Of a stretch of 6,948 nt of DNA, positions 1-5,115 are shown one piece after another. The DNA is from an uncultured Clostridia bacterium (GTDB taxonomy: Bacteria; Bacillota; Clostridia; Lachnospirales; Lachnospiraceae), in assembly GCA_945622055.1 (NCBI GenBank), contig CALZBV010000134.1, positions 1 to 6,948 of the forward strand, read 5' to 3'. The notes under the pieces were generated by a model, which was not told where the DNA came from, did not search any database, and saw only the letters and a list, made by a program, of their open reading frames with translations. The translations under genes were made by a program, and so were the position numbers. How positions within the stretch are numbered: the first letter of the stretch is position 1; each line of letters opens with the position of its first letter.

Positions 1-572
1 TTGGGATTACCGTGGTGGTATTAATGCTACCTACAAACTATTTCTATAGGGTGCCCTGGATTATGTGGTTAATAGTTCTTTTGATGTTCTTTGCCTTCAG
101 CATAGGGGCAAATTATCTGATGGAAAAAGAAATTGAAAAATTGGAATTCTTTTCTGTGGATAGAGAACTGTTATATGTAACAGAAGCTCAGAAAAAATTG
201 GAGAGTAGTCGAAATCAAAAAATTTCAAAATGGTTTTCGTATGTGTGCTACCTATACATAGTTCCGTTTATTATATCCGCAAATAGTATAGTTTTCTTGG
301 TTGTTTGCATCCCAATTGCAGCAGTTGAATATGGTCTTTTCTTGTCGCTGTGGAGAGATTATGATAGTGAGATAAAGAATCGAATGAGCAAGCACTCATT
401 GAGGGGCTATTCCATTCTATTCGGAATTTGTTTTTTTACTGCAGTCGTAAGTTATATTGGTATGGATTTCAAACTGCTTGCATTTGCATCATTATTTGCA
501 ACGGCACTTCCAAAATATATGTGTGATAATAAGGCAATATTATTTTATAGAGATTTCAATGAGATGCATTGA
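1..572 (+). CDS. Orphan multi-pass membrane protein, 5'-partial
   Basis: I do not recognise this protein. The reading frame is open to the left edge (first full codon at base 3), and the first possible start, GTG at 12, has no ribosome binding site, so the gene probably begins outside the window. Counting from GTG 12 there are 186 residues and about five hydrophobic segments, near residues 15-35, 73-91, 92-114, 131-150 and 152-170. A charged, probably cytoplasmic stretch (about 37-72, rich in E, K and R) follows the first segment, and another charged loop lies at 115-130. The end is short and polar and the gene stops at TGA 570-572. No catalytic motif is visible. Size and topology vaguely recall small accessory membrane proteins of peptide-export or quorum systems such as AgrB, but I see no AgrB-like His/Cys arrangement, so I leave it unnamed. 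The A+T-rich composition resembles the glycosyltransferase gene downstream and suggests accessory DNA. Confidence 0.7.
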   Translation, partial: GITVVVLMLPTNYFYRVPWIMWLIVLLMFFAFSIGANYLMEKEIEKLEFFSVDRELLYVTEAQKKLESSRNQKISKWFSYVCYLYIVPFIISANSIVFLVVCIPIAAVEYGLFLSLWRDYDSEIKNRMSKHSLRGYSILFGICFFTAVVSYIGMDFKLLAFASLFATALPKYMCDNKAILFYRDFNEMH

Positions 573-579
573 TAAAAAT

Positions 580-596
580 TCATAAGATGCTTATGA
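580..596 (+). terminator. Possible weak terminator hairpin
   Basis: TCATAAG (580-586) and CTTATGA (590-596) form a 7-bp perfect stem with a 3-base loop, starting 8 bases after the stop of the membrane-protein gene. A moderately T-rich stretch (603-613) follows, but there is no clean T-run and the stem is A+T-rich, so termination would be weak. Confidence 0.3.
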
Positions 597-652
597 TGAA
601 GTTTATTCTTTATAGATGTCCTGTGTTGAACCAGATTATCAAGAAAAAGTAG

Positions 653-682
653 TTGGCACAAACACTCATATTATGTTACAAT
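653..682 (+). promoter_or_regulatory. Sigma-A-type promoter with extended -10
   Basis: TTGGCA (653-658, 5/6 to consensus) and TACAAT (677-682, 5/6) are separated by 18 bp. A TGn extended -10 lies at 674-676. Transcription would start near 689 and read into the integrase fragment and possibly the glycosyltransferase gene. No start codon with a good ribosome binding site follows closely, so the gene it originally served appears to be lost. Confidence 0.6.
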
Positions 683-695
683 GAGACTTGTAACA
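674..695 (+). promoter_or_regulatory. Operator-like perfect dyad over the -10 and start site
   Basis: TGTTACAA (674-681) and its exact reverse complement TTGTAACA (688-695) flank a 6-bp spacer. The dyad covers the extended -10 and the expected transcription start, the classical place for a repressor to block RNA polymerase. The size and symmetry suit a homodimeric helix-turn-helix repressor, but no regulator gene is visible in the window. As RNA the arms could also form a short hairpin if transcription began upstream. Confidence 0.5.
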
Positions 696-705
696 GACTA
701 ATTAT

Positions 706-745
706 CTATATTTAGGGAGTTAATAAAGCTTTTTACTAAATATAG
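706..745. repeat. Perfect 10-bp inverted repeat, 20-bp spacer
   Basis: CTATATTTAG (706-715) and CTAAATATAG (736-745) are exact reverse complements. The right arm ends two bases before the first 37-bp direct repeat. A purine-rich AGGGAG (714-719) overlaps the left arm but has no start codon at a suitable distance. It could be a second operator, a leader hairpin or an old recombination arm site; the sequence does not decide. Confidence 0.55.
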
Positions 746-747
746 TG

Positions 748-784
748 GTTGAATGACCCGCCAAAAATGTTGCATCGTTCAACA
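748..784 (+). repeat. 37-bp direct repeat, left copy
   Basis: This copy matches 1077-1113 at 36 of 37 positions; the only difference is T at 770 against G at 1099. Each copy is quasi-palindromic at its ends: GTTGAATGA against TCGTTCAAC, pairing at 8 of 9 positions. The middle contains CCCGCCAAAAATG. Direct orientation combined with internal end symmetry suggests a small dispersed element or fused insertion-sequence ends rather than an ordinary target-site duplication. Confidence 0.85.
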
Positions 785-1081
785 AAGAAGCTGTCCGGAA
801 ATCGCCGCCGGCCGTACATGGTGGGTGTGAATCCGAAGATAAATGATAAAGGGACATACACCTACGAAATCCTTGGATACTACGAGGATCGGACTGAGGC
901 AATGATTGCGCTGGCGGAGTACAATAAGAATCCGGTAGACCTCACGAACAAGGATATTACCTTTGAGGAAGTGTATAACCTATGGTTTGAGGATAAGTTC
1001 GTGAAATCTAAGAAACAACTGTCGAAGTCCTCTGTCACCGTAGCAAGGGCAGCATTCAAAAACGCATCAGCACTACGTTGA
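749..1081 (+). pseudogene. Tyrosine recombinase/integrase fragment, truncated at both ends
   Basis: The open frame has 110 codons. Its first 12 are read from the left 37-bp repeat, and its stop (TGA 1079-1081) comes from the right repeat. Only the interior, about 785-1076, resembles a protein: KLSGNRRRPYMV, then IGYYEDRT-like and ALAEYNKNPVDL segments, then ITFEEVYNLWFEDKF. These are typical of the N-terminal arm-binding and early core-binding (SAM-like) region of Lachnospiraceae phage/transposon integrases. Such integrases usually run to about 350-400 residues and carry an R...HxxR...Y catalytic domain, which is wholly absent. The apparent start is TTG at 749 with no ribosome binding site. 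A promoter upstream may transcribe it, but it cannot encode an active recombinase. The fragment is visibly more G+C-rich than its flanks, which also points to a separate origin. Family recognition is from memory of homologues and was not searched. Confidence 0.75.
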
Positions 1082-1113
1082 ATGACCCGCCAAAAATGGT
1101 GCATCGTTCAACA
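1077..1113 (+). repeat. 37-bp direct repeat, right copy
   Basis: This is the second copy of the repeat at 748-784, 329 bp downstream in the same orientation. It interrupts the integrase reading frame after a CTAC tetranucleotide and supplies its stop codon. The glycosyltransferase gene starts about 80 bp further on. Confidence 0.85.
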
Positions 1114-1195
1114 GAATTTTATGAATAGAAACATAGTTTAGAAACGAGTTATGATGACCCAGTTTCTATGAAGTGATGAAGGGATGGAAAATGAT

Positions 1196-2110
1196 ATGAG
1201 TTATAATGTAGCTTTTTGCTGTGATGATAATTATGTTGTACCGGCATGTATTGCTTTGGAATCCATGTTAAAAAATAATATTAAGATATCAAAGGATATG
1301 ATTTTTTACACATTTTCGGACGGATTATGCGAAGAAAGCAAAATCAAATTACAAAAGATAGTAGAAGCCTATAATAGTCAGTTGCATTTTGTTGATTTCC
1401 CTGCCGATTTAATAAGTATAATTAATAATATCCCTATATATGTAAATCACATAACATCGGTCTCATTTTACCGATTGTTTTTACCTTATGTTATTAATAC
1501 AGTTGATATATGCCTATATGTGGATTGTGATATTCTGGTTAGAGGAAGTGTATTACCATTATTTGAAATGAATACAAAAGACTGTTGCATAATGGGAGCA
1601 TATGATGATGCTGCAGGATATTATGCAAAAAGACTTGGAGTTTCTACATATTGTAATACCGGCGTTCTGCTTATGAATTTTAAAGAAATAAGAAAACATT
1701 ATCCCTTAGAAAGTTTTATTTCATTGTTATTAGAAGCCCTGTCTAATAATGTTTTCTTAATGGGTGATCAAGATATTATCAACCTGTTATTTAAAGATTC
1801 CTTGTCTATATTTCCGAATGAGTACAATTACCAAAAACATTTGAAAAAAATTAAGACAATGTTATTTCATCGGAAATCAATTAAAAATGCTGTTATAGCA
1901 CATTTTATTACGCATGATAAGGCATGGAATCCAACACATTTCTATCCATATACTTTTGAATATTATAAATATCTTAAAAAATATATATTGAAAAAAGACA
2001 AATTACTATATTGGATGGGTAAACCATTAGGAGTAGTTTTACACTCTATAGAATATATGTATTACGATGTAAAAAGATTAAAAAATAAGATTATACATAA
2101 GAATGCTTAG
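1196..2110 (+). CDS. Glycosyltransferase family 8 (GT8) protein
   Basis: This is a retaining sugar transferase of the LPS galactosyl/glucosyltransferase (RfaI/RfaJ, GspA) type. It probably adds a hexose from a nucleotide sugar to a cell-surface glycan or protein at the cytoplasmic membrane face. It has 304 residues, usual for a single-domain GT8. Visible GT8 features are the N-terminal nucleotide-binding strand NVAFCCDDNYV; the metal-binding DxD motif in YVDCDILV (D110, D112); NTGVLLMN (154-161); GDQD (190-193); and the C-terminal HFITHDKAW (about 236-244), whose His belongs to the conserved metal/phosphate site. After about 260 the tail is rich in Lys and Tyr and may attach to the membrane. 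An ATG at 1184 would add four residues, but AAGGG directly abuts it, so I prefer 1196 with that purine run as ribosome binding site (12-base spacing, a little long). The gene is very A+T-rich compared with the genes after 2478 and lies beside mobile-element debris, consistent with horizontal acquisition. Donor and acceptor cannot be deduced. Confidence 0.9.
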   Translation: MSYNVAFCCDDNYVVPACIALESMLKNNIKISKDMIFYTFSDGLCEESKIKLQKIVEAYNSQLHFVDFPADLISIINNIPIYVNHITSVSFYRLFLPYVINTVDICLYVDCDILVRGSVLPLFEMNTKDCCIMGAYDDAAGYYAKRLGVSTYCNTGVLLMNFKEIRKHYPLESFISLLLEALSNNVFLMGDQDIINLLFKDSLSIFPNEYNYQKHLKKIKTMLFHRKSIKNAVIAHFITHDKAWNPTHFYPYTFEYYKYLKKYILKKDKLLYWMGKPLGVVLHSIEYMYYDVKRLKNKIIHKNA

Positions 2111-2165
2111 TTGTAATGTATCATAACTATTATTTTACTTCAAACAAATATACTAATGGAGCAAA

Positions 2166-2186
2166 CAAACCGACTTTGCCGGTTTG
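2166..2186. repeat. 7-bp perfect hairpin
   Basis: CAAACCG (2166-2172) and CGGTTTG (2180-2186) pair around a 7-base loop. On the minus strand the hairpin is followed by TTTGCTCC, on the plus strand by CTATCC, so neither side has a proper T-run. It lies just beyond the strong leftward terminator and may be a backup terminator or part of a repeated intergenic element. Confidence 0.4.
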
Positions 2187-2206
2187 CTATCCTTGTCCCG
2201 AAAAAA

Positions 2207-2257
2207 TAAAGAAGCACCGTCGCCATCTTCAAAGGGGATGTTGACAGTGCTTCTTTA
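2207..2257 (-). terminator. Rho-independent terminator of the DAHP synthase transcript, possibly bidirectional
   Basis: TAAAGAAGCAC (2207-2217) pairs perfectly with GTGCTTCTTTA (2247-2257). The stem continues after one mismatch with GTC/GAC, then with CATCTTC (2224-2230) against GGGGATG (2234-2240, two G-T pairs), closing on a 3-base loop. Read leftward it is followed by TTTATTTTTTC, a classic U-tract, so it should end the DAHP synthase transcript about 220 bases after the stop codon. Read rightward the tail is TATATTTATCC, weaker but perhaps sufficient for the glycosyltransferase gene. Confidence 0.75.
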
Positions 2258-2477
2258 TATTTATCCAAAAGTTGTTTTCTGCAATACCGTGTAAGCGTGA
2301 GTTGTGGTATAGTATCTTTAACTAAGGGAATCTCCGGCATAACATCAGGAAACTTTCCCTCGAAACTCTTTTTCAATTCTTTCAAACTAACTCTTTATCC
2401 ACAAAAATTTATCTGAAAGCAGCAAACAAAATCTATATACTCACTTTTTCATACATTTATCAAATACACAAAACCTA

Positions 2478-3509
2478 TTACACGCGCTCAGCCATAAAAT
2501 ACAAAAGCTTTTCGGTCTCTTCCCAGCCAAGACACGGGTCCGTGATGGACTTACCGTAAATATGCTCACCGATTTTCTGGCAGCCACCTACAAGATAGCT
2601 TTCTACCATAACGCCCTTTACAAGACTGGAAACCTCCGGATTAACCTTTCTGCTGTGCAGAATCTCAGAAACGATACGCGGCTGTTCTGCATACTTTTTA
2701 TTGGAGTTACTGTGATTTGCATCCACAATCACCGCCGGATTTGCAAGATTCGGATGCTCCTGATACATAGAGAGCAGACGCTCCAAATCCTCATAGTGAT
2801 AGTTCGGAATGTTCTGACCGTGCTTGTTTGTGGCACCACGCAAAATGGTATGAGCGTACGGGTTACCGTCGGTAGCTACCTCGCACTGGCGGAAGAGGAA
2901 CGTGTGCTTATTCTGGGCTGCAATTACTGAATTCATCATAACAGACAGATCACCGCTCGTCGGATTCTTCATACCGGCCGGAATGTCCATACCGCTTACC
3001 GTTAACCGGTGCAGCTGGTCCTCAACCGAACGTGCACCAACGGCAACGTAGGAGAGTAAGTCATCCAGATACGGCCAGTTTTCCGGGTATAACATCTCAT
3101 CTGCCGGTGTAAGACGGGTCTGCTCAATCGCATGAAGATGAAGCTTACGTACCGCAATGATGCCCTCCTGCATATCCGGTGCTTTTTCAGGATTTGGCTG
3201 GTGAGCAATGCCCTTATAGCCTTCCCCGGTCGTACGAGGTTTGTTTGTATAAATACGCGGAACGAGCAGAAGACGATCTGCCACCTTTTCCTGTACCTTT
3301 GCAAGTCTTTCAATATATTCCAAAACTGCAGGTTCATTGTCTGCAGAACAAGGTCCGATGACTACAAGAAAACGGTCTGATTCCCCGGATATTATTTTTT
3401 TAATCTCAATATCACGTGCTGCCTTTACCGCAGCAGCTTCTTTAGAAAGCGGAAACATCTCTTTTAATTCTTCCGGCGAAATCACGCGGCGAATAGTTCT
3501 AAAACTCAT
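2478..3509 (-). CDS. aroF: 3-deoxy-7-phosphoheptulonate (DAHP) synthase, class I alpha
   Basis: The enzyme condenses phosphoenolpyruvate and erythrose 4-phosphate to DAHP, the cytoplasmic entry step of the shikimate pathway to aromatic amino acids. It has 343 residues, close to E. coli AroF/G/H (about 350). Visible motifs are IGPCSADN (51-58), KPRTT (90-94), GARSVEDQLHR (158-168), GMKNPTSGD (179-187), ILRG (222-225), VDANHSNSNK (262-271), VMVESYLVGG (300-309) and SITDPCLGWE (321-330). The four metal ligands known in E. coli AroG (Cys61, His268, Glu302, Asp326) correspond to C54, H266, E303 and D324, so it should be active. The frame could extend upstream to 3644, but ATG 3509 is preceded by GAAAGGAG (3517-3524) at 7 bases and by a fitting promoter, so the longer version is rejected. 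The feedback inhibitor (Phe, Tyr or Trp) cannot be read from the sequence, and the symbol denotes the family rather than an E. coli isozyme. It appears monocistronic and is transcribed divergently from pdp. Confidence 0.95.
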   Translation of the reverse strand: MSFRTIRRVISPEELKEMFPLSKEAAAVKAARDIEIKKIISGESDRFLVVIGPCSADNEPAVLEYIERLAKVQEKVADRLLLVPRIYTNKPRTTGEGYKGIAHQPNPEKAPDMQEGIIAVRKLHLHAIEQTRLTPADEMLYPENWPYLDDLLSYVAVGARSVEDQLHRLTVSGMDIPAGMKNPTSGDLSVMMNSVIAAQNKHTFLFRQCEVATDGNPYAHTILRGATNKHGQNIPNYHYEDLERLLSMYQEHPNLANPAVIVDANHSNSNKKYAEQPRIVSEILHSRKVNPEVSSLVKGVMVESYLVGGCQKIGEHIYGKSITDPCLGWEETEKLLYFMAERV

Positions 3510-3543
3510 ACTTTTTCTCCTTTCACATCCCAAAATAATACTT

Positions 3544-3559
3544 TCAGGCGTATTCCTGA
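3544..3559 (-). promoter_or_regulatory. Dyad at the DAHP synthase transcription start
   Basis: TCAGG and CCTGA arms, 6 bp apart, span the expected start of transcription (near 3555) of the leftward promoter. Outside them lie TAATA and TATTA arms placed slightly asymmetrically. The position suits a repressor operator, for instance one responding to aromatic amino acids, but the arms are short and no regulator is identified. Confidence 0.35.
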
Positions 3560-3561
3560 CT

Positions 3562-3590
3562 ATTATAGAACCAAAACCTTGGAAAGTCAA
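3562..3590 (-). promoter_or_regulatory. Sigma-A promoter of the DAHP synthase gene
   Basis: On the minus strand TTGACT (3590-3585) and a perfect TATAAT (3567-3562) are exactly 17 bp apart. The predicted start near 3555 gives a leader of about 46 bases with the GAAAGGAG ribosome binding site at its end. The leader is too short for a T-box or a classical attenuator. Confidence 0.85.
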
Positions 3591-3608
3591 GAAATTTACC
3601 GCAGGTTT

Positions 3609-3625
3609 GGCACCCCCCTGGTGCC
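3609..3625. promoter_or_regulatory. GGCACC-N5-GGTGCC palindrome between divergent promoters
   Basis: GGCACC (3609-3614) and GGTGCC (3620-3625) form a perfect G+C-rich dyad. It lies about 19 bp upstream of the leftward -35 and more than 40 bp upstream of the rightward promoter. Neither promoter transcribes it, so a protein-binding site is likelier than an RNA hairpin. GGTGC recurs at 3633-3637, and GCAGGT occurs directly repeated at 3601-3606 and 3636-3641. Confidence 0.4.
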
Positions 3626-3687
3626 GTATCCCGGTGCAGGTCAAAATTATATATTAAACTACAAAAGTCTTTTTTTACCGTGGAAAA

Positions 3688-3698
3688 TGTGGTATACT
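3688..3698 (+). promoter_or_regulatory. Extended -10 promoter of pdp
   Basis: TATACT (3693-3698, 5/6) is preceded by TGG at 3690-3692, an extended -10 TGn. The -35 position at 17-bp spacing (3670-3675) is a plain T-run rather than TTGACA, so recognition would depend on the extended -10. Transcription would start near 3705, about 45 bases before the pdp ATG. Confidence 0.55.
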
Positions 3699-3749
3699 AA
3701 AGATAATTACCTGTACGAAAATCATCTTCAAAACAAAGGGGTAACAAAT

Positions 3750-5054
3750 ATGAGAATGTATGACCTGATTCTTAAAAAAAAGCACGGCGGTGTGCTTTCC
3801 AAAGAAGAAATTGATTACTTAATTGAAGGGTATACAGCCGGACAAATTCCGGATTACCAGATGTCTGCCTTTTTGATGGCTGTCTGCTTTCAGGGAATGA
3901 ATGAGGAGGAAACCCTGAATCTGACGATGGCAATGGCCAGAAGCGGAGAAATGCTTGATTTATCAGCGATTCATGGAATGAAGGCGGACAAGCACAGCAC
4001 CGGAGGCGTTGGAGACAAGACCTCTCTGATTCTCGGACCCTTGGTAGCAAGTCTTGGTGTCCCGGTTGCAAAGATGTCCGGAAGAGGTCTGGGACACACC
4101 GGTGGAACCATTGACAAACTGGAAAGCTTCCCCGGGTTCTCCGTAGCTATCTCCAATGACCGCTTTATTCAGAACGTGAACGAAATGAAGCTGTCCATTA
4201 TTGGACAGACCGCAAATCTGGCACCTGCGGACAAGCGGCTTTACGCCCTTCGGGATGTAACAGGTACGGTTGACCAGTTGTCGTTGATTGCCAGCAGTAT
4301 TATGAGCAAAAAACTGGCCGCCGGTTCTGATGTTATTGTACTCGATGTAAAATGCGGCAGTGGTGCGTTCATGAAGACGTATGAGGATGCAAAACGTCTG
4401 GCAGAAACCATGGTTAAAATCGGCAATGGGGCAAAGAGGCACACCTATGCTGTGATTTCCGATATGAACCAGCCGCTTGGCAATGCAGTAGGAAATATTT
4501 TGGAGGTAAAGGAAGCAATCGCAGCACTAAACGGAAAGGCTCCGGAGGACCTGATGGAGGCCACCTATGCGCTGGCTGCCTATATGCTCGTTGGTGCCGG
4601 TCGTGCCGCTACCGTGGAGGAGGCTGTTTCGCTTTTGAAAGAACAGATTCAGAACAAACAGGCGCTTGCAAAGCTTGCAGAGTTTGTAAAGGCGCAGGGC
4701 GGAGAGGAAGCCTATGTCTACGAACCGGAACGCTTTGCGAAGGCATCCATTCTCCATGAGGTAAAAGCAGACCGTGACGGTTATATTCATGCAATGAACA
4801 CGGAAGAAATCGGCATGACGTCCCTTATTCTTGGTGGCGGAAGAGAGACCAAGGAAAGCTCGATTGATCTTACCGTCGGCATTGTTTTCGAAAAGAAAAT
4901 CGGCTCAAAAGTTGCTCCGGGTGATACGATTGCCGTATTGCACGCAAATGATCCGGAAAAATGCAGGCTGGCAGAAAGACGGCTTTTATCGGCAATTTCG
5001 ATAAAAGAACAGCCGATTGCTGCCCCGAAGCATATTCTTGGGTTCGTAGAATAA
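3750..5054 (+). CDS. pdp: Pyrimidine-nucleoside phosphorylase
   Basis: The enzyme reversibly phosphorolyses uridine, deoxyuridine and thymidine to the base and (deoxy)ribose 1-phosphate, in cytoplasmic nucleoside salvage and catabolism. It has 434 residues, the same as B. subtilis Pdp. Domains in order are the N-terminal alpha domain, the phosphate-binding KADKHSTGGVGD (78-89), the family signature SGRGLGHTGGTIDKLE (110-125), substrate-contacting R168, S183 and K187 (in LRDVTGT and ASSIMSKK), a glycine-rich LDVKCGSGAFMK (198-209), and a C-terminal alpha/beta domain. K108, just before the signature, is the residue reported in Bacillus enzymes to contact the ribose 2'-OH, where thymidine-specific DeoA has Met; this favours pyrimidine over strict thymidine phosphorylase. 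The open frame runs back to 3579, but ATG 3750 follows AAAGGGG (3734-3740) at 9 bases and lies after the promoter. ATG 3756 is an alternative. dacF follows after 61 bp. Confidence 0.95.
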   Translation: MRMYDLILKKKHGGVLSKEEIDYLIEGYTAGQIPDYQMSAFLMAVCFQGMNEEETLNLTMAMARSGEMLDLSAIHGMKADKHSTGGVGDKTSLILGPLVASLGVPVAKMSGRGLGHTGGTIDKLESFPGFSVAISNDRFIQNVNEMKLSIIGQTANLAPADKRLYALRDVTGTVDQLSLIASSIMSKKLAAGSDVIVLDVKCGSGAFMKTYEDAKRLAETMVKIGNGAKRHTYAVISDMNQPLGNAVGNILEVKEAIAALNGKAPEDLMEATYALAAYMLVGAGRAATVEEAVSLLKEQIQNKQALAKLAEFVKAQGGEEAYVYEPERFAKASILHEVKADRDGYIHAMNTEEIGMTSLILGGGRETKESSIDLTVGIVFEKKIGSKVAPGDTIAVLHANDPEKCRLAERRLLSAISIKEQPIAAPKHILGFVE

Positions 5055-5059
5055 TCCAT

Positions 5060-5087
5060 GCATGTCGGCCGGTTTTTATGCATATTT
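5060..5087 (+). promoter_or_regulatory. Possible forespore (sigma-G-like) promoter before dacF
   Basis: GCATG (5060-5064) and CATATTT (5081-5087) are 16 bp apart. They resemble the B. subtilis sigma-G elements (gHATR and CATWHTA, usually 17-18 bp apart), with one -10 mismatch and a spacer one base short. The start would fall near 5094, leaving room for the GGTGA ribosome binding site. dacF is a forespore gene in B. subtilis. The match is weak, and the A+T-rich ATGCAT repeats could produce it by chance. Confidence 0.25.
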
Positions 5088-5101
5088 TGTACAAACTGCA
5101 T
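5078..5101. promoter_or_regulatory. Nested palindrome upstream of dacF
   Basis: TTTGTACAAA (5086-5095) is a perfect 10-bp palindrome. It is framed by ATGCA (5078-5082) and TGCAT (5097-5101), whose centre is one base off. ATGCAT also occurs at 5058-5063, so the two ATGCAT copies could pair as a weak hairpin followed by ATTTTG. The element may be an operator for dacF or a weak pdp terminator. Confidence 0.35.
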
Positions 5102-5115
5102 TTCGGTGAACTTCC

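Larger units (their letters stand above)
2111..2477. other. Intergenic region between convergent genes, no convincing gene
   Basis: These 367 bp separate the 3' ends of the glycosyltransferase and DAHP synthase genes. They hold two hairpins (2166-2186 and 2207-2257, listed separately). A leftward open frame (TTG 2385 to 2140, 81 codons) has a protein-like first half, but it has no ribosome binding site, begins shortly after a stop, and runs straight through both hairpins, so I do not call it a gene. It may be the tail of an eroded reading frame. The rest (2386-2477) is A+T-rich 3' untranslated sequence of the DAHP synthase transcript. Confidence 0.6.

Noticed and set aside
880..1104. Leftward frame opposite the integrase fragment
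   Set aside because: It is a shadow of the integrase coding strand, has no ribosome binding site and no recognisable protein features.
748..1113. CRISPR-like array
   Set aside because: There are only two repeats, and the 292-bp interval is coding-derived and far longer than a spacer.
1127..1155. Promoter candidate with TATGAT at 1150-1155 before the glycosyltransferase gene
   Set aside because: The matching -35 position (AGAAAC) has no resemblance to TTGACA and there is no TGn element.
1125..1169. ATAGAAAC/GTTTCTAT inverted repeat before the glycosyltransferase gene
   Set aside because: An 8-bp A+T-rich match across a 29-base gap is readily expected by chance here.
3510..3555. Riboswitch, T-box or attenuator in the DAHP synthase leader
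   Set aside because: The promoter leaves a leader of only about 46 bases with no terminator and no leader peptide.
3510..3644. N-terminal extension of the DAHP synthase reading frame
   Set aside because: It covers the promoter -35/-10 and the G+C palindrome, has no ribosome binding site of its own, and the family starts near the ATG at 3509, which has a clear AGGAG.
3579..3749. N-terminal extension of the pdp reading frame
   Set aside because: It overlaps the divergent promoter region; ATG 3750 has a ribosome binding site and gives the exact length of B. subtilis Pdp.
3963..4442. Leftward frame (159 codons) inside pdp
   Set aside because: It is antisense to a clearly conserved enzyme and its translation matches no recognisable family.
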